Shown: positions 24,201 through 37,197 of the stretch, one piece after another
How positions within the stretch are numbered: the stretch's first letter is position 1
How the letters are laid out: every line of letters starts with the position of its first letter
Origin: Lindgomyces ingoldianus
Lineage: Eukaryota > Ascomycota > Dothideomycetes > Pleosporales > Lindgomycetaceae
NCBI RefSeq assembly: GCF_010093535.1
Contig: NW_022985173.1
Span: forward strand, 1,218,101-1,282,100
Length of the DNA stretch: 64,000 nucleotides
Direction of reading: 5' to 3'
Translations under genes and position numbers: made by a program
Notes under the pieces: model-generated
Told to the model about the DNA's origin: nothing
Database searches by the model: none
What the model saw: the letters and a program-made list of their open reading frames with translations, nothing else

Positions 24201-27200
24201 TATTTTAGTTTTTATAGTTAGCTAGTGTTACCTTTTTTAACTAACTAGCGCTATTTTAAAGCAGGTCTAAGGTTTCTTAGATAAATTTATTATTTAGATA
24301 CTTATTAGTAATAATCTAATTAATTATTTAATCTATTTTGTTTAAGTTAAGGTCTAAAAATAGCTTAAGTTAAAGTAAAGTTTAGTGTTAAGCCTTTTAC
24401 ACTTCTTTTTAAGTAGGGACATTTTAGGATTATTTTATAAAAGCATCTAGTTTCCTTCTATTTTAACTAGGATAATAAGTAATCTTAAAATTAAAATAAA
24501 ATAAGTATTTAAACTAATAAGCTTATTAGTAGCTAAGTTATTTTATAGTTACAAAGTACTATAAGTTCTTATAGTTAGATAGAACCTATATTAAATGCGC
24601 TGCACTTTCTAGTTTAGGTTGCTATTATTTAAAGTAGTGTACTATAGTAAGTAATTTTTTATTATAGATCTTATAATTACTTTCTATAAAACTTATTCTT
24701 TTTAAAAAGTATGTAATAGGCCTAATAGTCCTGTCTAGCTTAGTCTAAGAGAGAACTCTTGCTACTATGTAGTCTAAGGCATTAGCTTCTACAAGTATTA
24801 GTAGTTTAAAGTTAAAGTAGCAGAGTATTAGGGCTATAGTAAAGGCTTTTTTTAGCTAGTTAAAAAACTATTAGTAATTTAAGTTAAAGTTAAATTAAAT
24901 TTCTTTCTTAGTAAGTATAATTATAGGGCTTACTTACTATAAAAAGTTGTTAATAAATTATTAGTAAAAGTTAGTAAATTTTATAAAAGCTTAAACATTT
25001 TTTATGTTTTTTAAGTATTACTAATCTAGCACAGTTTAAACCTTAACAGGGTCTATTTAAATGCTATCTATAGAGATTACATATTCTAAATATATAACCT
25101 TTAATTAGTAGAACTTACATTTATCTATGTTAAGTTGTAGACCTACTTTTTTTATAGCCTTTAGCACTAGGTGTACATGCTATTTGTGCTTTAAAAGGCT
25201 ATTACTATAAATTAAAATATTATTAATATATGTAGTGCAGAATATGTCTAGGTAAGGTTAAAGTAAGTTGTTTATAAAATGTTAAAAAGTACTAGGCGTG
25301 TTAGCTAAGCTAAAAGGCATTACTAGGTACTTAAATAGTCTATATTAAGTCTAAAACACTATTAGCTACTTATTACCTTTTACTATTCTTAGCTTATTAA
25401 AAGCAGTAATAATATCTAACTTTATAAAATACTTTACTTTACTTAGTTAGCTTAGAGTTTCTTATAAAAAGAGAATTAAGTATTAGTTTTTAATAGTAAT
25501 AGTGTTTAGTTCTTAGTAGTTAACATAGAATTAAAGCCTACTTTTAGGTTTTTTTATAAATAGTATAAGTAACACTACTAGTAAAAAGCTAGCTTAAATA
25601 AACCTTTTTTTTAGGTTCTTATTAAGGTATTTTTAAAGCACTTTTAATTTATTTAGCAACATTCTATATAGTAGCCTATAACTAGGTTGTTTACTAGGCT
25701 TAAAAGTTATCTAGTAATTATATAGACGTTATATTAAAAGCTTATTAAACTTATCTTAGAAAAAAACATGCAACAAGTTATAGTAGTCTTAAAAGACTAT
25801 TATTTTTAAGTTAGTACATTTTTAAAAAGCTAGAGCTTAGTCTATATTAGAAATTATAACTATGTAGATTTTATAATCTAGTTATTAAGCTAGAGTTATA
25901 AATAGGGCAGGTCCTATGTAGCAGATGTCTATCTACTATTTAAGTCCTAGTTTATGTTTAAATTAGGTAGGTAGAAATTCTTTAAAAGCTTTTTTTTCTT
26001 TAAGTTTAAGCAGTTATTAAATTATTTTATATAGCCTATCTTAATAAAAGGCCTAGCTTATTAGCCTTGCTTAGGTAGTTTTTTTTTAAGTTATTAAAAA
26101 GTAAGTCTAGAGACCTTCTATATTAAGTGCTACTTAGGTGTTGTTTAGGTGTAAGTATAAGTATATATTTTAGTATTAAAAAAAGTTAAAGTTTAAAACT
26201 TACTCTTAGTAATTAAAAGTAACTTTATGCTAATATAGCTATAGTTATTCTAAGATTAGGTTATAATATTCTATGTTTATTACATAGAGCTTAATCTACT
26301 TTTTATAGTGTTAGTAGGTAATTATAATAGTTATAGTATAAAAGATAAAACCTCTTTTAAGTTATTTTTTATTAAATTTAGTTAAGTAAATTATTTAGGT
26401 AAGTAGTGTTAATTAAAGATTTAGTTTACACACTAGTTCTTTATTAATGTAACCTATGCTATTTACTTCTAAGTTAATAAAAGCTTATATTAGGGCTAAT
26501 ATAGTTTCTTATTATAAATATATAAGAATATTAACTTAGTACTTTTAGTTATTAGTAGAGGACTTAGCTTATAAGTTAGCAGAGATCTAGTGTTAAATTA
26601 GTCCTAGAGGGCAACTTAGCCCTAAGACAAGCCTTTTTGCAGGCTTCTACTGCTATAGCTGCAGCTATGTTAAAAGTAGTAAGAAAAATTAAAGCTTAAA
26701 TATAAGTTAAAGCCCTTACAAAAATAAAATTAAAATAGTAAAGATTTTTAACAAGTGCTAGTAGCGCTACTTGCATAGACTTAAGAAAAAGAAATAAAGT
26801 AGTTTTAGAAGATATAACTATGCTTACTACACTTAAAGTATTAACTTTTTTTTTTATAATCTTTACACTTTCTAGAACTAACTAGAGCATAATTTAAATT
26901 AATTTTTATTACATTAAAGTCTTTATTTGCAACTGCGCTAGTTTAGGGGCGTATTAGGGCTTGTATAGGGAGGAACCTTATGTTATTATTATAAGTAGTA
27001 ATTAAGTTTACATACGCGTTAAAGTTATTTAGAAAGGGTTCTTCTACTATAGCGCGTTATAGTTTAGCTAAAAAAGAGTTATATAAAGCTGTAATTAGAC
27101 CTATCTTATTTAGGCTTATATTAAATGTAAGTTAGCAGAACTTAGTAAAGTGTAAAGTAAAGCTTTTTTTTTTATTATAAAGTGTTTAGGCAACTTAGGG

Positions 27201-30200
27201 CTGTTAACTTTTTATTTAAGTCTCTATAAGTTACTTACAGAAACACTATAAATTAATTTAAGTTAATAATATCCTTATTTATTAGTAAGTTAATTAAGGC
27301 TGTTATATTACAGTTAAGTTAAAAGTAAATATATAGTAACTAAAAGTGTTTAAAAGGGAATTAGTCTATATTTCTTTTAAGTTTGTATTAAAGCTTATGT
27401 AGGAAGAAAAGTAGGTCTTTCTATTTTCTATTAAATAGCAGGGAATTAGAGAGTTAGTTAAATTTTATTACTAAGTTAGAAAAGTTATAAGTTGTAGGCA
27501 GTGTTAGGCAAAAAAGAGTTAAGCTATCTCTAGACTTCTAAGTAGGCTTTAAGGCTAGTAAGTTCTTAGTTCCTACTACTATAACAGAAGTTAAAGTAGA
27601 AATAGACTGCTTAATAACATAAAGCTGTTTTTTAAAGTCCTTTTAAAAAGCTTTAAAGCTTGCAATATAGTAGCTTTTCTATAAAGTAAGCACTTTTTAA
27701 AAAGCTTTTTAGCTTACTCTAATAGCTTAAAGTTATACAAGTACTAAGCTTATTAAATTAGATTTAAAGGCTATTCTTAGCTAAAGTTTTAACATAATAT
27801 AATGTTATAATTATGCATAAGTAAGGTTATAGAGCTTTACAGAGATCTAGTTTAATTACTATGTAAGGTATTATAGTAGGTACAAGATGTTATGTAAGAA
27901 ATAAAAAAGTTTAAAAGAAAATTAGTAATTAAATACTTAGCTTAGAAGTCTAAGCGCTTTAGGTATAAATTAAGCCTATTCTAGGTTTAGTTAGTGTTAA
28001 GGCAGTTTATGCTTAAGTTTATGTCTGTGTTGTGTTATGTTTGTGTTAGACGTGCACTAATAATACTCTAGTACGCATCTAATACAGTTATGTCTAGGAT
28101 CTAGGGAGGATACTGTGACATATAATAAAAATTAATTTAAATTATACTTTAGTTAGTTTTAAAAAGCGTAAAAATTATAATAAAAAAAAAGTTAATACTT
28201 TAAGTGTAGTAAGCATAGTTATATTTTCTAAAACTACTTTATTATTTTTTTTTAAGTCTATGTAAGTAGCGCTGCTAGCACTTATTAAAGATTTTTACTA
28301 TTTTAATTTTATTTTTATAAAGGCTTTAACTTATATTTAAGCTTTAATCTCTTTTACTACTTTTAACATAGCTATAGCTATAGCAGTAAAAGCCTATAAA
28401 AAGGCTTGTCCTAGGGCTAAGTTGCCCTCTAAGACTAATTTAACACTAGATCTTTACTAACTTATAGGCTAAGTCCTTTACTAATAACTAAAAGTACTAA
28501 GTTAATATTTCTATATATTTATAATAAAAAACTATATTAGCTTTAATATAAGCTTTTATTAACTTAAGAGTAAACAGCATAGGTTACATTAATAAAGAAC
28601 TAGTATGTAAACTAAATCTTTAATTAACACTACTTACTTAAATAATTTACCTAACTAGATTTAATAAAAAATAACTTTAAAAAAGTTTTATCTTTTATAC
28701 TATAACTATTATAATTACTTACTAACACTATAAAAAGTAGATTAAGCTCTATATAATAAACATAAAATGTTATAACTTAATTTTAGAATAACTATAGCTA
28801 TATTAGCATAAGGTTGCTTTTAATTACTAAAAGTAAGTTCTAAACTTTAACTTTTTTTAATGCTAAAATATATACTTACACTTACACCTAAACAACACCT
28901 AAGTAGCACTTAATATAAAAGGTCTCTAGACTTACTCTTTAATAACCTAGAAAAAAACTACTTAAGTAAGGCTAATAAGCTAGGCCTTTTACTAAGATAA
29001 GTTATATAAAATAATTTAACAACTGCTTAAACTTAAAAAAAAGAAAGCCTTTAAGAAATCTTTACTTACTTAATTTAAACACAAACTAGGACTTAAATAG
29101 TAGATAAACATCTGCTATATAGAACCTGCTCTATTTATAACCTTAGCTTAATAACTAAATTATAAAATCTACGCAGTTATAATTTCTAATATAGACTAAG
29201 CTCTAGCTCCCTAAAAACACACTAACTTAAAGATAATAGTTTTTTAAAACTACTATAACTTATTATATGTCTTTTTTTAAAATAAGTCTAATAAGCTTTT
29301 AATATAACATTTATATAATTACTAGATAACTTTTAAGCCTAGTAAACAACCTAGTTATAAGCTACTATATAAAATGTTACTAAATAAATTAAAAGTGCTT
29401 TAAAAATACTTTAATAAAAACTTAAAAAAAAAGTTTATTTAAGCTAGCTTTTTACTAGTAGTGTTACCTATACTATTTATAAAGAAACTTAAGGGTAGGC
29501 TTTAATTTTATGTTAACTACTAAAAACTAAATGCTATTACTATTAAAAACTAATACTTAAAATTTTTTTTATAAGAAACTTTAAGCTAACTAAGTAAAGT
29601 AAAGTATTTTATAAAGTTAAATATTATTACTGCCTTTAATAAGCTAAGAATAGTAAAAAGTAATAAGTAGTTAATAGTGTTTTAGACCTAATATAGACTA
29701 TTTAAGTACCTAGTAATACTCTTTAGCTTAGCTAACATGCTTAGTACTTTTTAACATTTTATAAATAACTTATTTTAACCTTACTTAAACATGTTTTGCA
29801 CTATGTATATTAATAATATTCTAATTTATAGTAATAGCCTTTTAGAGCATAAACAGCATGTACGCCTAGTGCTAAAGGCTATAAAAGAAGTAAGTCTATA
29901 ACTTAATGTAGATAAATATAAGTTCTACTAATTAAAGGTTACATATTTAAGATATATAATCTTTATAAATAGTATTTAAATAAACCTTATTAAAGTTTAG
30001 ACTGTGCTAGATTAGTAATACTTAAAAGACATAAAAAATGTTTAAGCTTTTATAGAATTTACTAACTTTTACTAATAATTTATTAATAACTTTTTATAGC
30101 TAGTAAGCCTTATAATTGCACTTACTAAGAAAAAGATTTAATTTAACTTTAACTTAAATTACTAATAGTCTTTTAACTAGCTAAAAAAGCCTTTACTAAA

Positions 30201-32576
30201 GCTCTAATACTCTACTACTTTAACTTTAAACTACTAATACTTATAGAAGCTAATGCCTTAGACTACATAGTAGCAGGAGTTTTTTTCTAGACTAAGCTAG
30301 ACAGGACTATTAGGCTTATTACATACTTTTTAAAAAAAATAAGCTTTATAGAAGGTAATTATAAAATCTATAACAAAAAATTACTTACTATAGTACACTA
30401 CTTTAAATAATAGCAACCTAAACTAGAAGGTACAGCGCATTTAATATAGGTTCTATTTAACTATAAGAACTTATAGTACTTTATAACTATAAAATAACTT
30501 AGCTACTAATAAGCTTATTAGTCTAAATACTTATCTTATTTTAATTTTAAGATTACTTATTATTTTAGTTAAAATAAAAAAAAACTAGATACTTTTATAA
30601 AGCAATTCTAAAACATCTTTACTTAAAAAGAAGTGTAAAAGGCTTAACACTAAACTCTACTTTAACTTAAGCTATTTTTAAACTTTAACCTAAATAAAAT
30701 AAATTAGATAATAAATTAAATTATTACTAATAAGTATTTAAATAATAAATTTATTTAAGAAACTTTAGACTTACTCTAAAACAGCACTAGTTAGTTAAAG
30801 AAGGTAACACTAGCTAACTATAAAAACTAAAATAGTAAGCTATATTACTATAACTAACTTATAATTTTTAATTTTAATAAACTAAAAATTAAACTACTTT
30901 AAATTATACATAACTTGCCTGTTAAAGGACACTTAAGTAAAAAAAAGACTCTTAACCTACTACAAAGAGAGTACTACTAGCCCTACATGTTCTATACTAT
31001 ACGCTAATACGTATTATGTTGCTATACTTGCTGTAAAGTAAATGCCTTTTAAAAAAAGTATAATAGCCTGCTTAAACTACTTTTAATTTTTAAACAAGCT
31101 TAAAAAAACATATTAATTAATTTTATTATAAACCTACTTTTATTTAAAAAGTATATAAATATTATAGTAGTTATTAATTACTTAACTAAGTATTAACACT
31201 TAATACTATATTTCTTTATCACTGCCTTTAATATAGCCTAGTTATTCTACTAATATATATAAGTTTACTATAGCTTGCCTAACATAATTATATTAGACAG
31301 AGGTACACAGTTTATCTTAGCCTTCTAGAATAAACTCTATAAATAGCTCTAAATTATTCTTTATTTATCTATAGCTTTTTACCTAGAGACTAATAGCTAG
31401 ACTAAGAACATAAACACTATAATAAAATAAGTCCTATAAGTGTACATAAACTACTAGTAAAACAACTAGGTAAAATAGTTAGCTATAATATAGTTTAAAG
31501 CTAATAATATAACATTTAAATTAACATAAGTATCTCTATTTTTAGTAAACTATAAATACTACTTTTAAATAGAATTTAAACTACTTTTAAATACCTCTTA
31601 ACTAACTTATTAATTTATATAAGTAATAAATGTAAATAAACTTATTAATAAAATTTAAAATATATTTAAATATATTTATAAAAAGCTTACATAAGCTTAA
31701 GCTTTTTAATAAGAGTACATAAACTAATTTTAAACTCCTGCCTTTATATATGCAGCTAGTAAGAAAGTCTAGCTAAACGCTAGAAATATCTAAATAAACT
31801 AATAATTAAAAAAACTTAATTAAAAGAACTTTAGCCTTTTTATAGTAGCTTATATAGTTTTATTACATGCTTACTAATTAATCCTACTTAACAGCATAAA
31901 AATACACTCTATGTTCTACGTATTATTGCTGCGCTAAGCAGCCTTTAAATTTAACTATTTACTTAGATAGCTAAACTTGCTACTTAAACCTATTATTATA
32001 AATAATAAACTAAAATATGTTATAGAAGACATTAAATAGATCTAGTTTAATAAAAAGAAACATATCTATAAATACTTTATAAAATAGACTAGATATAACA
32101 CACTGTTGTAGGAACCTGCAAAAGCCCTGTAAAAGAACTCTATAGTAACTTAATTCTACGCTTAATACCTATTTAAATTAAACCTATACTCTAATAAAGA
32201 CAACTTAATGCTAGAACTACTAATATAAAGGATTCTTTTTTTAATAAAAGGGGAGTACTGTCACAGTATCCTCTCTAGATCCTAGACATAACTATATTAG
32301 ATATGTACTAAAGTATTATTAGTGCATGTCTAATATAAATATAACATAATATAGACATAAACTTAAGTATAAACTACTTTAACACTAACTAAACTTAAAA
32401 TAAGCTTAATTTATACTTAAAGTGCTTTAACTTCTAAGCTAAGTATTTAATTACTAATTTTTTTCTAAACCTTTCTGTTCCTTACACAACGTCTTGTACC
32501 TACTATAATACCTTACATAGTAATTAAACTAGACCTCTGTGAAGCTCTATAACCTTACTCGTGCACAATCGAGACA
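21244..32576 (+). mobile_element. Ty3/gypsy retrotransposon, family 2, copy A (interrupted, RIP-degraded)
   Basis: LTRs of 318 bp at 21,244-21,561 (TGTCACAGTATCC...) and 32,259-32,576 (...CAATCGAGACA), flanked by AGGGG (21,239-21,243; 32,577-32,581). Net length after removing the nested copy is 5.67 kb. Gag and the start of pol lie at 21,562-22,452; the rest resumes at 28,121. The reverse-transcriptase box (about 29,791-29,836) reads 'YINNILIYS' in place of YIDDILIYS. The integrase 'LDRGTQF' lies near 31,290-31,316. Polypurine stretch 'aaaaggggagtac' precedes the 3' LTR. Stops are everywhere, mostly TAG/TAA at former CAG/CAA sites. Confidence 0.88.
22458..28120 (-). mobile_element. Ty3/gypsy retrotransposon, family 2, copy B (nested, RIP-degraded)
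   Basis: A 5,663-bp copy of the same family, inserted head-to-tail reversed into copy A and flanked by TATAA (22,453-22,457; 28,121-28,125). LTRs 22,458-22,775 (3') and 27,803-28,120 (5'). The right LTR keeps more G+C than the left. The minus strand shows the reverse-transcriptase box as 'YINNILIYS' near 25,200-25,240. No frame is open. Confidence 0.88.
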
Positions 32577-34152
32577 AGGGGTAACAGCAGGGGTCAGGGC
32601 CAGGTCGAGGTCGGGGCCGATACGAGGGCCTTCTGGAGGTTCCGGGCGACTCGAGATGGAACGATTCATGAGGATCGTTACACGCACAGAGCGTAATCTA
32701 GGCTAGGTTAGCTTAAACTAGCCTAGTATGTAGGTTAAGCACTGCTCTAAGTTTATAATAAAGTTTAATTATAAGTATAATTATAAAAAAGCACTTTATA
32801 AGAATCTAGAAGTTATCTAGGGCTAGTTTTACCTAGTAGCTAATATAAAAGCTAAGTACAGTATCTAGAATAAAGACACATATAACTTTAACAAGTTAGG
32901 CTTTATAATAAGCTAGATATTAACTAAAGTAGTTATTATAGCTTTAAAAAAACAAAGACAGCTAAAGGTAATATAGTAAAGTAATAAAAAGTAAATAATA
33001 GTTATTTAAAGCATTAATATAATAAAGTAAGCTATTTTACTTTTTATTATTTTTAAAAGCTGCTATTACTTTTTTGCCTAGTATAAAAGGAAAAATCTGC
33101 TTTAAAACTAGGTTATTACAGTCTCTAAAAACAGCTAGATAATAAATAAGCTTAGGCTGCAGTAGTTAAAGCACTTTAATAAGTATATAAAAAAAAGTTA
33201 TAAGCGCTTATTAGCTTTTTATTATTAATAGCTATAAAAGCTACAACTTACTTAATTTCTAGTAGTACTATAAAGAGAATAAAATTATTACTATGTATAT
33301 GCCTTTACACTTATTACACTTTTTATAGCCTTTTAATGTAGGTTGTTTTGCCTTTTTAAAGAAAGTATATAAGCGCTAAGCTAAAGATCTTATGTGTAAC
33401 TAGATTACTTATATTATAAAACTTAAGTTTCTACTATGCTTTATATGCGCCTATAATGCAGTAATTACTTTTAGTAATATCTAAGAAGGGTTTTAAAGTG
33501 CTAGTTTAGTTCTATTTAACTTAAAATAAGTTAAAATAGCTCTTAATATCTAGTTACATACTTTATTACTACTACTACCTATTAACAATAAGCCCTAGTA
33601 GTTGTAAACTCTAAGTAATACTCTTAAATTTAAGTTATAATTAATGCTTGTAAAAGTAAAAATTTAGAAGTATATAAATAGCTTACTAATGTCTATAGTA
33701 AAGGCCTTTAAAAAAGTTTTAAAGGGGGCATTAATTATTGCGCATAAGCTAGTGTTAGTGTAAAAGGAGATTATAAAGCTTTAAGCAGTAAATAAGGCTG
33801 CCACGCAACATAGATTACATAAAAGAAAGCAGATTTAGGCAGAAAAGACCTTAATAGTTAAGAATAGGGCTTGTCTAACTGCTCTAAAGGAGTTTAAAGC
33901 GCGTAGTAATAGGAAGAAGCTAAAGACATAAGTGCGCGCTAAAGAAGGTAAGCTAAGTTAAAAGTAATATAGGTAGTGTAATTAGACTAGGCATAACTTA
34001 TGTACATGTAAAAAAGTAGTAGAAGTAGACTCTAAATAATATCTTATGTTGTATTACTCTATATAGGGCTAAAGTAGGCAGTTTTGCGCTAGAATAGGGT
34101 GGTTTTAGTGGGGGCTTGGCAAAAGTGGCCGGCCAACCTGTTAGGTACGTTA

Positions 34153-34658
34153 TAAATAGTTTATCTTAATCTAAGAATATATCCTTTTGTGTTTTATAAT
34201 TTAATATTATATTTGTTTTAAATTTATATGCCAGCTCTTTAGCTATTATTGTCTTTTCTAATAGCTAGAAGTATGCATACCTTATTATATAATATACATA
34301 CACTATAATTATATTGCATACTCTCTTAGATCTAGGTTCTGCTAATCTAGGTAAACTAGTAATAAAATCTATTATAACTATTTTCTATAGTTACTAAGGT
34401 GATTTAATAGCCTATAGCTTTCTATATAGCTTGTATTGTTTAAGATTATTCTAGTTACATATATTCATTATAATACTTATCTTATAGTTAAGACTTCTAT
34501 CTCTTTAGATAAAAGATAGTCTTATACTATTTAGTACTTAGGCTAGGTTGTTAGGTAACAGCTTATAAGTTGTCTATAGCAAGAATAAGAGGGTTAGTAG
34601 GAGTGTCTAGGTATACAGTCTGTTGTACCTGCGTAAGAGGGGGGATTAGATGGGTGGC
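34153..34658 (-). mobile_element. Gypsy-type integrase, N-terminal half (split gene)
   Basis: The minus strand shows 'IDFITSLPRLAEPRSKRVYN' and 'KTIIAKELAYKF', the start of the integrase catalytic core (family: IDFITGLP...TITAEELA). Its continuation is at 18,166-18,381, the other side of the Fot1-like insertion. At the right it is cut by a family-1 LTR at 34,659. Confidence 0.7.
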
Positions 34659-35455
34659 TGTAACGATTCTTAGGAATTGTTCCATCTCGGGTGGCCTGGA
34701 ACCTATCCGGAAGGTCCTCGTATCGACCCCGACTCAGACCTGGCCCCGACCCTGCCATGCCCCCTGCTGTACCTCTATTCCCCTAAGTATTTAGTTATAC
34801 CTCCCTTGTAGCTAGAATAGTAGTTTTCTAATATCCTTTTGTATAAGGCCTATAGGTGTTAATAGTATTCCTAGGTTATTAAGTCCCCACGCACTTCTAT
34901 ATAGCTCTAAGTAGATTCCTACTGTCTTTAAATCTATTGTCTTGCCTACACTGTTACATTATATTAGAAAGATTGCTTTTGCTAGTAACAGCTTTTTTAG
35001 TAATATTATATTAATTATTTATTTAACTATGTTTAAGCCTAAAACATGTTTAATTTAGTTTAAGTTATAATACTTATACACTGTTACATTAAACTATTTA
35101 GTTATATAAATAGAATACTAGGGACTTTTTATTAACTAAAGCCTTTAGGTTTAGAACTTTTATCCTCTATAATTAGAATTGCCTTTAGAAAAGTTGCGTA
35201 GAGTGCGCTAAGATAGAAACTTAGAGACTACTAATAACTTATTAAAATTAAAGATAACTACTAGTGCCTAACTTTTAACTACTAACTACTACCCTGTTAA
35301 CAGCTAAACCTACTTCTGTAGGACTTAAAGCTAGACCCACCTAATTTAGAGTTAAGCTATAGCAGGCTGTTCTAATAGACCTCTGCTAACTACTAAATCA
35401 CTACTAATAATGCCTTAAATTAGCTAAGTAACTTTCATCCTAAATAGGCTAACTA
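34659..35455 (+). mobile_element. Family-1 LTR element, 5' LTR plus truncated interior
   Basis: LTR 34,659-34,958 (TGTAACGATTCTTAGG...CTGTTACA), then interior sequence homologous to the 20,171-21,064 interior in the opposite orientation. It stops near 35,455, where normal-composition DNA begins. No 3' LTR is seen, so it is truncated. The first half of the LTR keeps a high G+C content. Confidence 0.75.
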
Positions 35456-36083
35456 TACCCCTGTAGAGATTAGATTGTTGAGCGGCTAATGAATTTTAGA
35501 AGGCGACTAATAAACTAGCACTTGCATCATAATCAACCTTTCGGATAGGTGAGTAGTAGTTCGCCTTCTGCTTTGACTTGTTGCCACGACTCGGAGCCTT
35601 GGATATGGCATTAGGCCTATAAAAGCTTTCCTTTCCGGAATTCACACCCTACCTATATTACTTTTTGTGAAGCTTATGGGGGCACAGAGATGAGAGAAAC
35701 TGACCTGCATTGATTGCTAGAGGAGTGCTCGTAGGAGTCTATATATGCGAAATAAGTGGGTAAGTCTTGGCAACATAGACTATCGTGAGATGCATACGAC
35801 CATGGTGACGATGCATCCAACGCATCCAATCATGATGACGACGCGTCTGACTATCGTGTGACTACTGCAAACACTTTTGCTTGCGTAGGAAGCCTCAGCA
35901 ACTATGGTGGCTTGATAAGGGTGTGGCCTTCGCTGGCAACTTGATGTATTACTACTAATTACCCTAACTATTCTAGTTACATTAACATTACATCAACTAA
36001 TATCCCCGAATGGTGCAAGACATGATAGAATCTAGAACGCATTGATAAAATGAATATTCCAGTCTGTACGGCTTCTGGACTCA
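35456..36083. other. Normal-composition flank, no gene seen
   Basis: Left part of a small gene island between two transposon blocks. It has variants of 'atgatgacgacgcgtctgactatcgtg' near 35,780-35,865. No coding region was supported. Confidence 0.45.
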
Positions 36084-37197
36084 TCAGCCAAGCTCGCTCC
36101 TCCGCTGAGGCTGCACACAATGCGCCGGGAGCTCGTTTGCATACACCGGCTCTCCATAGGCCTCGTGAACCTCATTCCTAACTACATTACCTGGTTGCTG
36201 CACTGGCTTCCTCGCTATCGACACCGTGGTGCTTGGTGATTTTTCCTGAGTGTATTCCGGCGGTGGTGAGAATGGGGCCGGCGAATTTGGGACGGATCGA
36301 TCCATGCCCATGAATCGAGTACCATGGGCCACAAATTCCTCGGAGCGACCCTGTTTCTGGCGACGTCTGCTTAGGAAGAAAATAATGCTTGCAATGATGA
36401 GGCCAATGAAGACAAGAGAGCCCGCGACGGCGCCGCCGATCAAGGCGCCGTTGTTCTTTTGTACTTGTGATGCTGTATTCGTGTTAAGAAGCCCATAAAT
36501 GTACTCGTACATTGTTAAACGTACGCTTAGTAGGTGAAGGCGAGCCTGAATTAGGTGCTGAAGCGGCTGTAAAATTATGTACAGTGACAGTCCTTTCGAT
36601 AGTCTTCGCATCTGGCGGGGTAGATGGCTTAATTGGTTGCGTGATGGTTATCTTTCCACTGGGAAGATCTTCTGACGACATGTGCAATACTTTCCAACCG
36701 GTGGTGCGCGTGGCGCAATGTATACCCCAGGCCGGCTCTCTATCGTTGAGGGAATATAAGTAGAAATCCGTAACACAGGCATAAGAGCTACACATGATTC
36801 AGCTTAGGCTGCCTAGATAATATCTTGCGCCATACCATTCTGAAGTGTGTCCATACGTGAAGATGACCGTGGAACCATCGCATTCGGTACCAAGATCCCC
36901 AAGCGAGCGAACGCAACCTGCATATCCATTTGTGTAGGTGTACGTATATCCAGTATTGCAGGTCCGGACGGAAGCTACGGGGATTTTTTAGTAGGGATGC
37001 TAGCGATAAATGCTTCAACACATACTATCACCGTCCAAAAATAATACGTATCCCACAAAGTCTCTTGCAAATCTCCCATGTAATACTGGGGCGGGGGTGA
37101 TAAGCGACGCTGGTGGTGTGGTGGTTCCTGGTGAGGCATATGCACGCTTTGGGGAAAAGCATGCCCCATAGATAGCGAGAAATAGAAGTGCGCGCAT
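36084..37197 (-). CDS. Secreted single-pass membrane protein with short cytoplasmic tail, function unknown
   Basis: Four exons, 37197-37026, 36974-36836, 36787-36525 and 36472-36084, join exactly in phase to 320 residues. Introns of 50, 48 and 52 nt have donors gtatgt, gtatgg and gtacgt. The second removes an in-frame TGA. Residues 1 to about 21 are a signal peptide (MRALLFLAIYGACFSPKRAYA). The outer part has paired cysteines ('RTCNTGYTYTYTNGYAGCV', 'LGTECDGSTVIFTYG', 'ECSYACVTDFY', 'WGIHCATRTTGWKV'), then a Ser/Thr/Pro-rich stalk with an N-glycosylation site (NFT). Residues 200-225 form one membrane helix ('NGALIGGAVAGSLVFIGL...') followed by RRR. The tail of about 95 residues is Pro-rich ('SPPPEYTQEKSP'). 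The architecture resembles fungal cell-wall sensor-like proteins (Mid2/Wsc type), but no WSC domain is seen and no function is claimed. Confidence 0.78.

Larger units (their letters stand above)
19882..32682 (-). mobile_element. Short non-autonomous LTR retroelement (family 1), interrupted
   Basis: Left LTR 19,882-20,170 (289 bp, TGTAACGGC...GATTGTTACA). Right LTR 21,065-21,243 continuing at 32,582-32,682 after a nested gypsy insertion. A CGCAC duplication flanks it (19,877-19,881; 32,683-32,687). The interior, 20,171-21,064, is only 894 bp and has no coding remnant. A C-run next to the left LTR (20,172-20,180) is a polypurine tract on the minus strand, so the left LTR is the 3' LTR. Net length is about 1.46 kb. 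Such an element must rely on enzymes made elsewhere. Confidence 0.82.
18382..34150 (+). mobile_element. Outer Fot1/pogo-like DNA transposon, interrupted by nested elements
   Basis: Termini ACGTACCTAAC...GTTAGGTACGT are flanked by TA (18,380-18,381 and 34,151-34,152). After removal of the nested inner Fot1 (18,572-19,686) and the LTR element (19,882-32,682), with one copy of each duplication, about 1,846 bp remain, close to the size of Fot1/Pot2. Its own pieces are 18,382-18,571, 19,687-19,881 and 32,688-34,150. The last encodes on the + strand a RIP-mutated DDE transposase: 'IIDSYKSY' (consensus IIDGHESH), 'MPLHLLHFLQPFNVGCFAF' (consensus MPPHSSHLLQPLDVGCFAP). The 5' end has two GGTTGGCC-type motifs, the 3' end one. 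Not functional. Confidence 0.85.

Noticed and set aside
34570..34794. Plus-strand ORF of 74 codons
   Set aside because: It straddles the junction of the integrase fragment and the family-1 LTR; chance frame.
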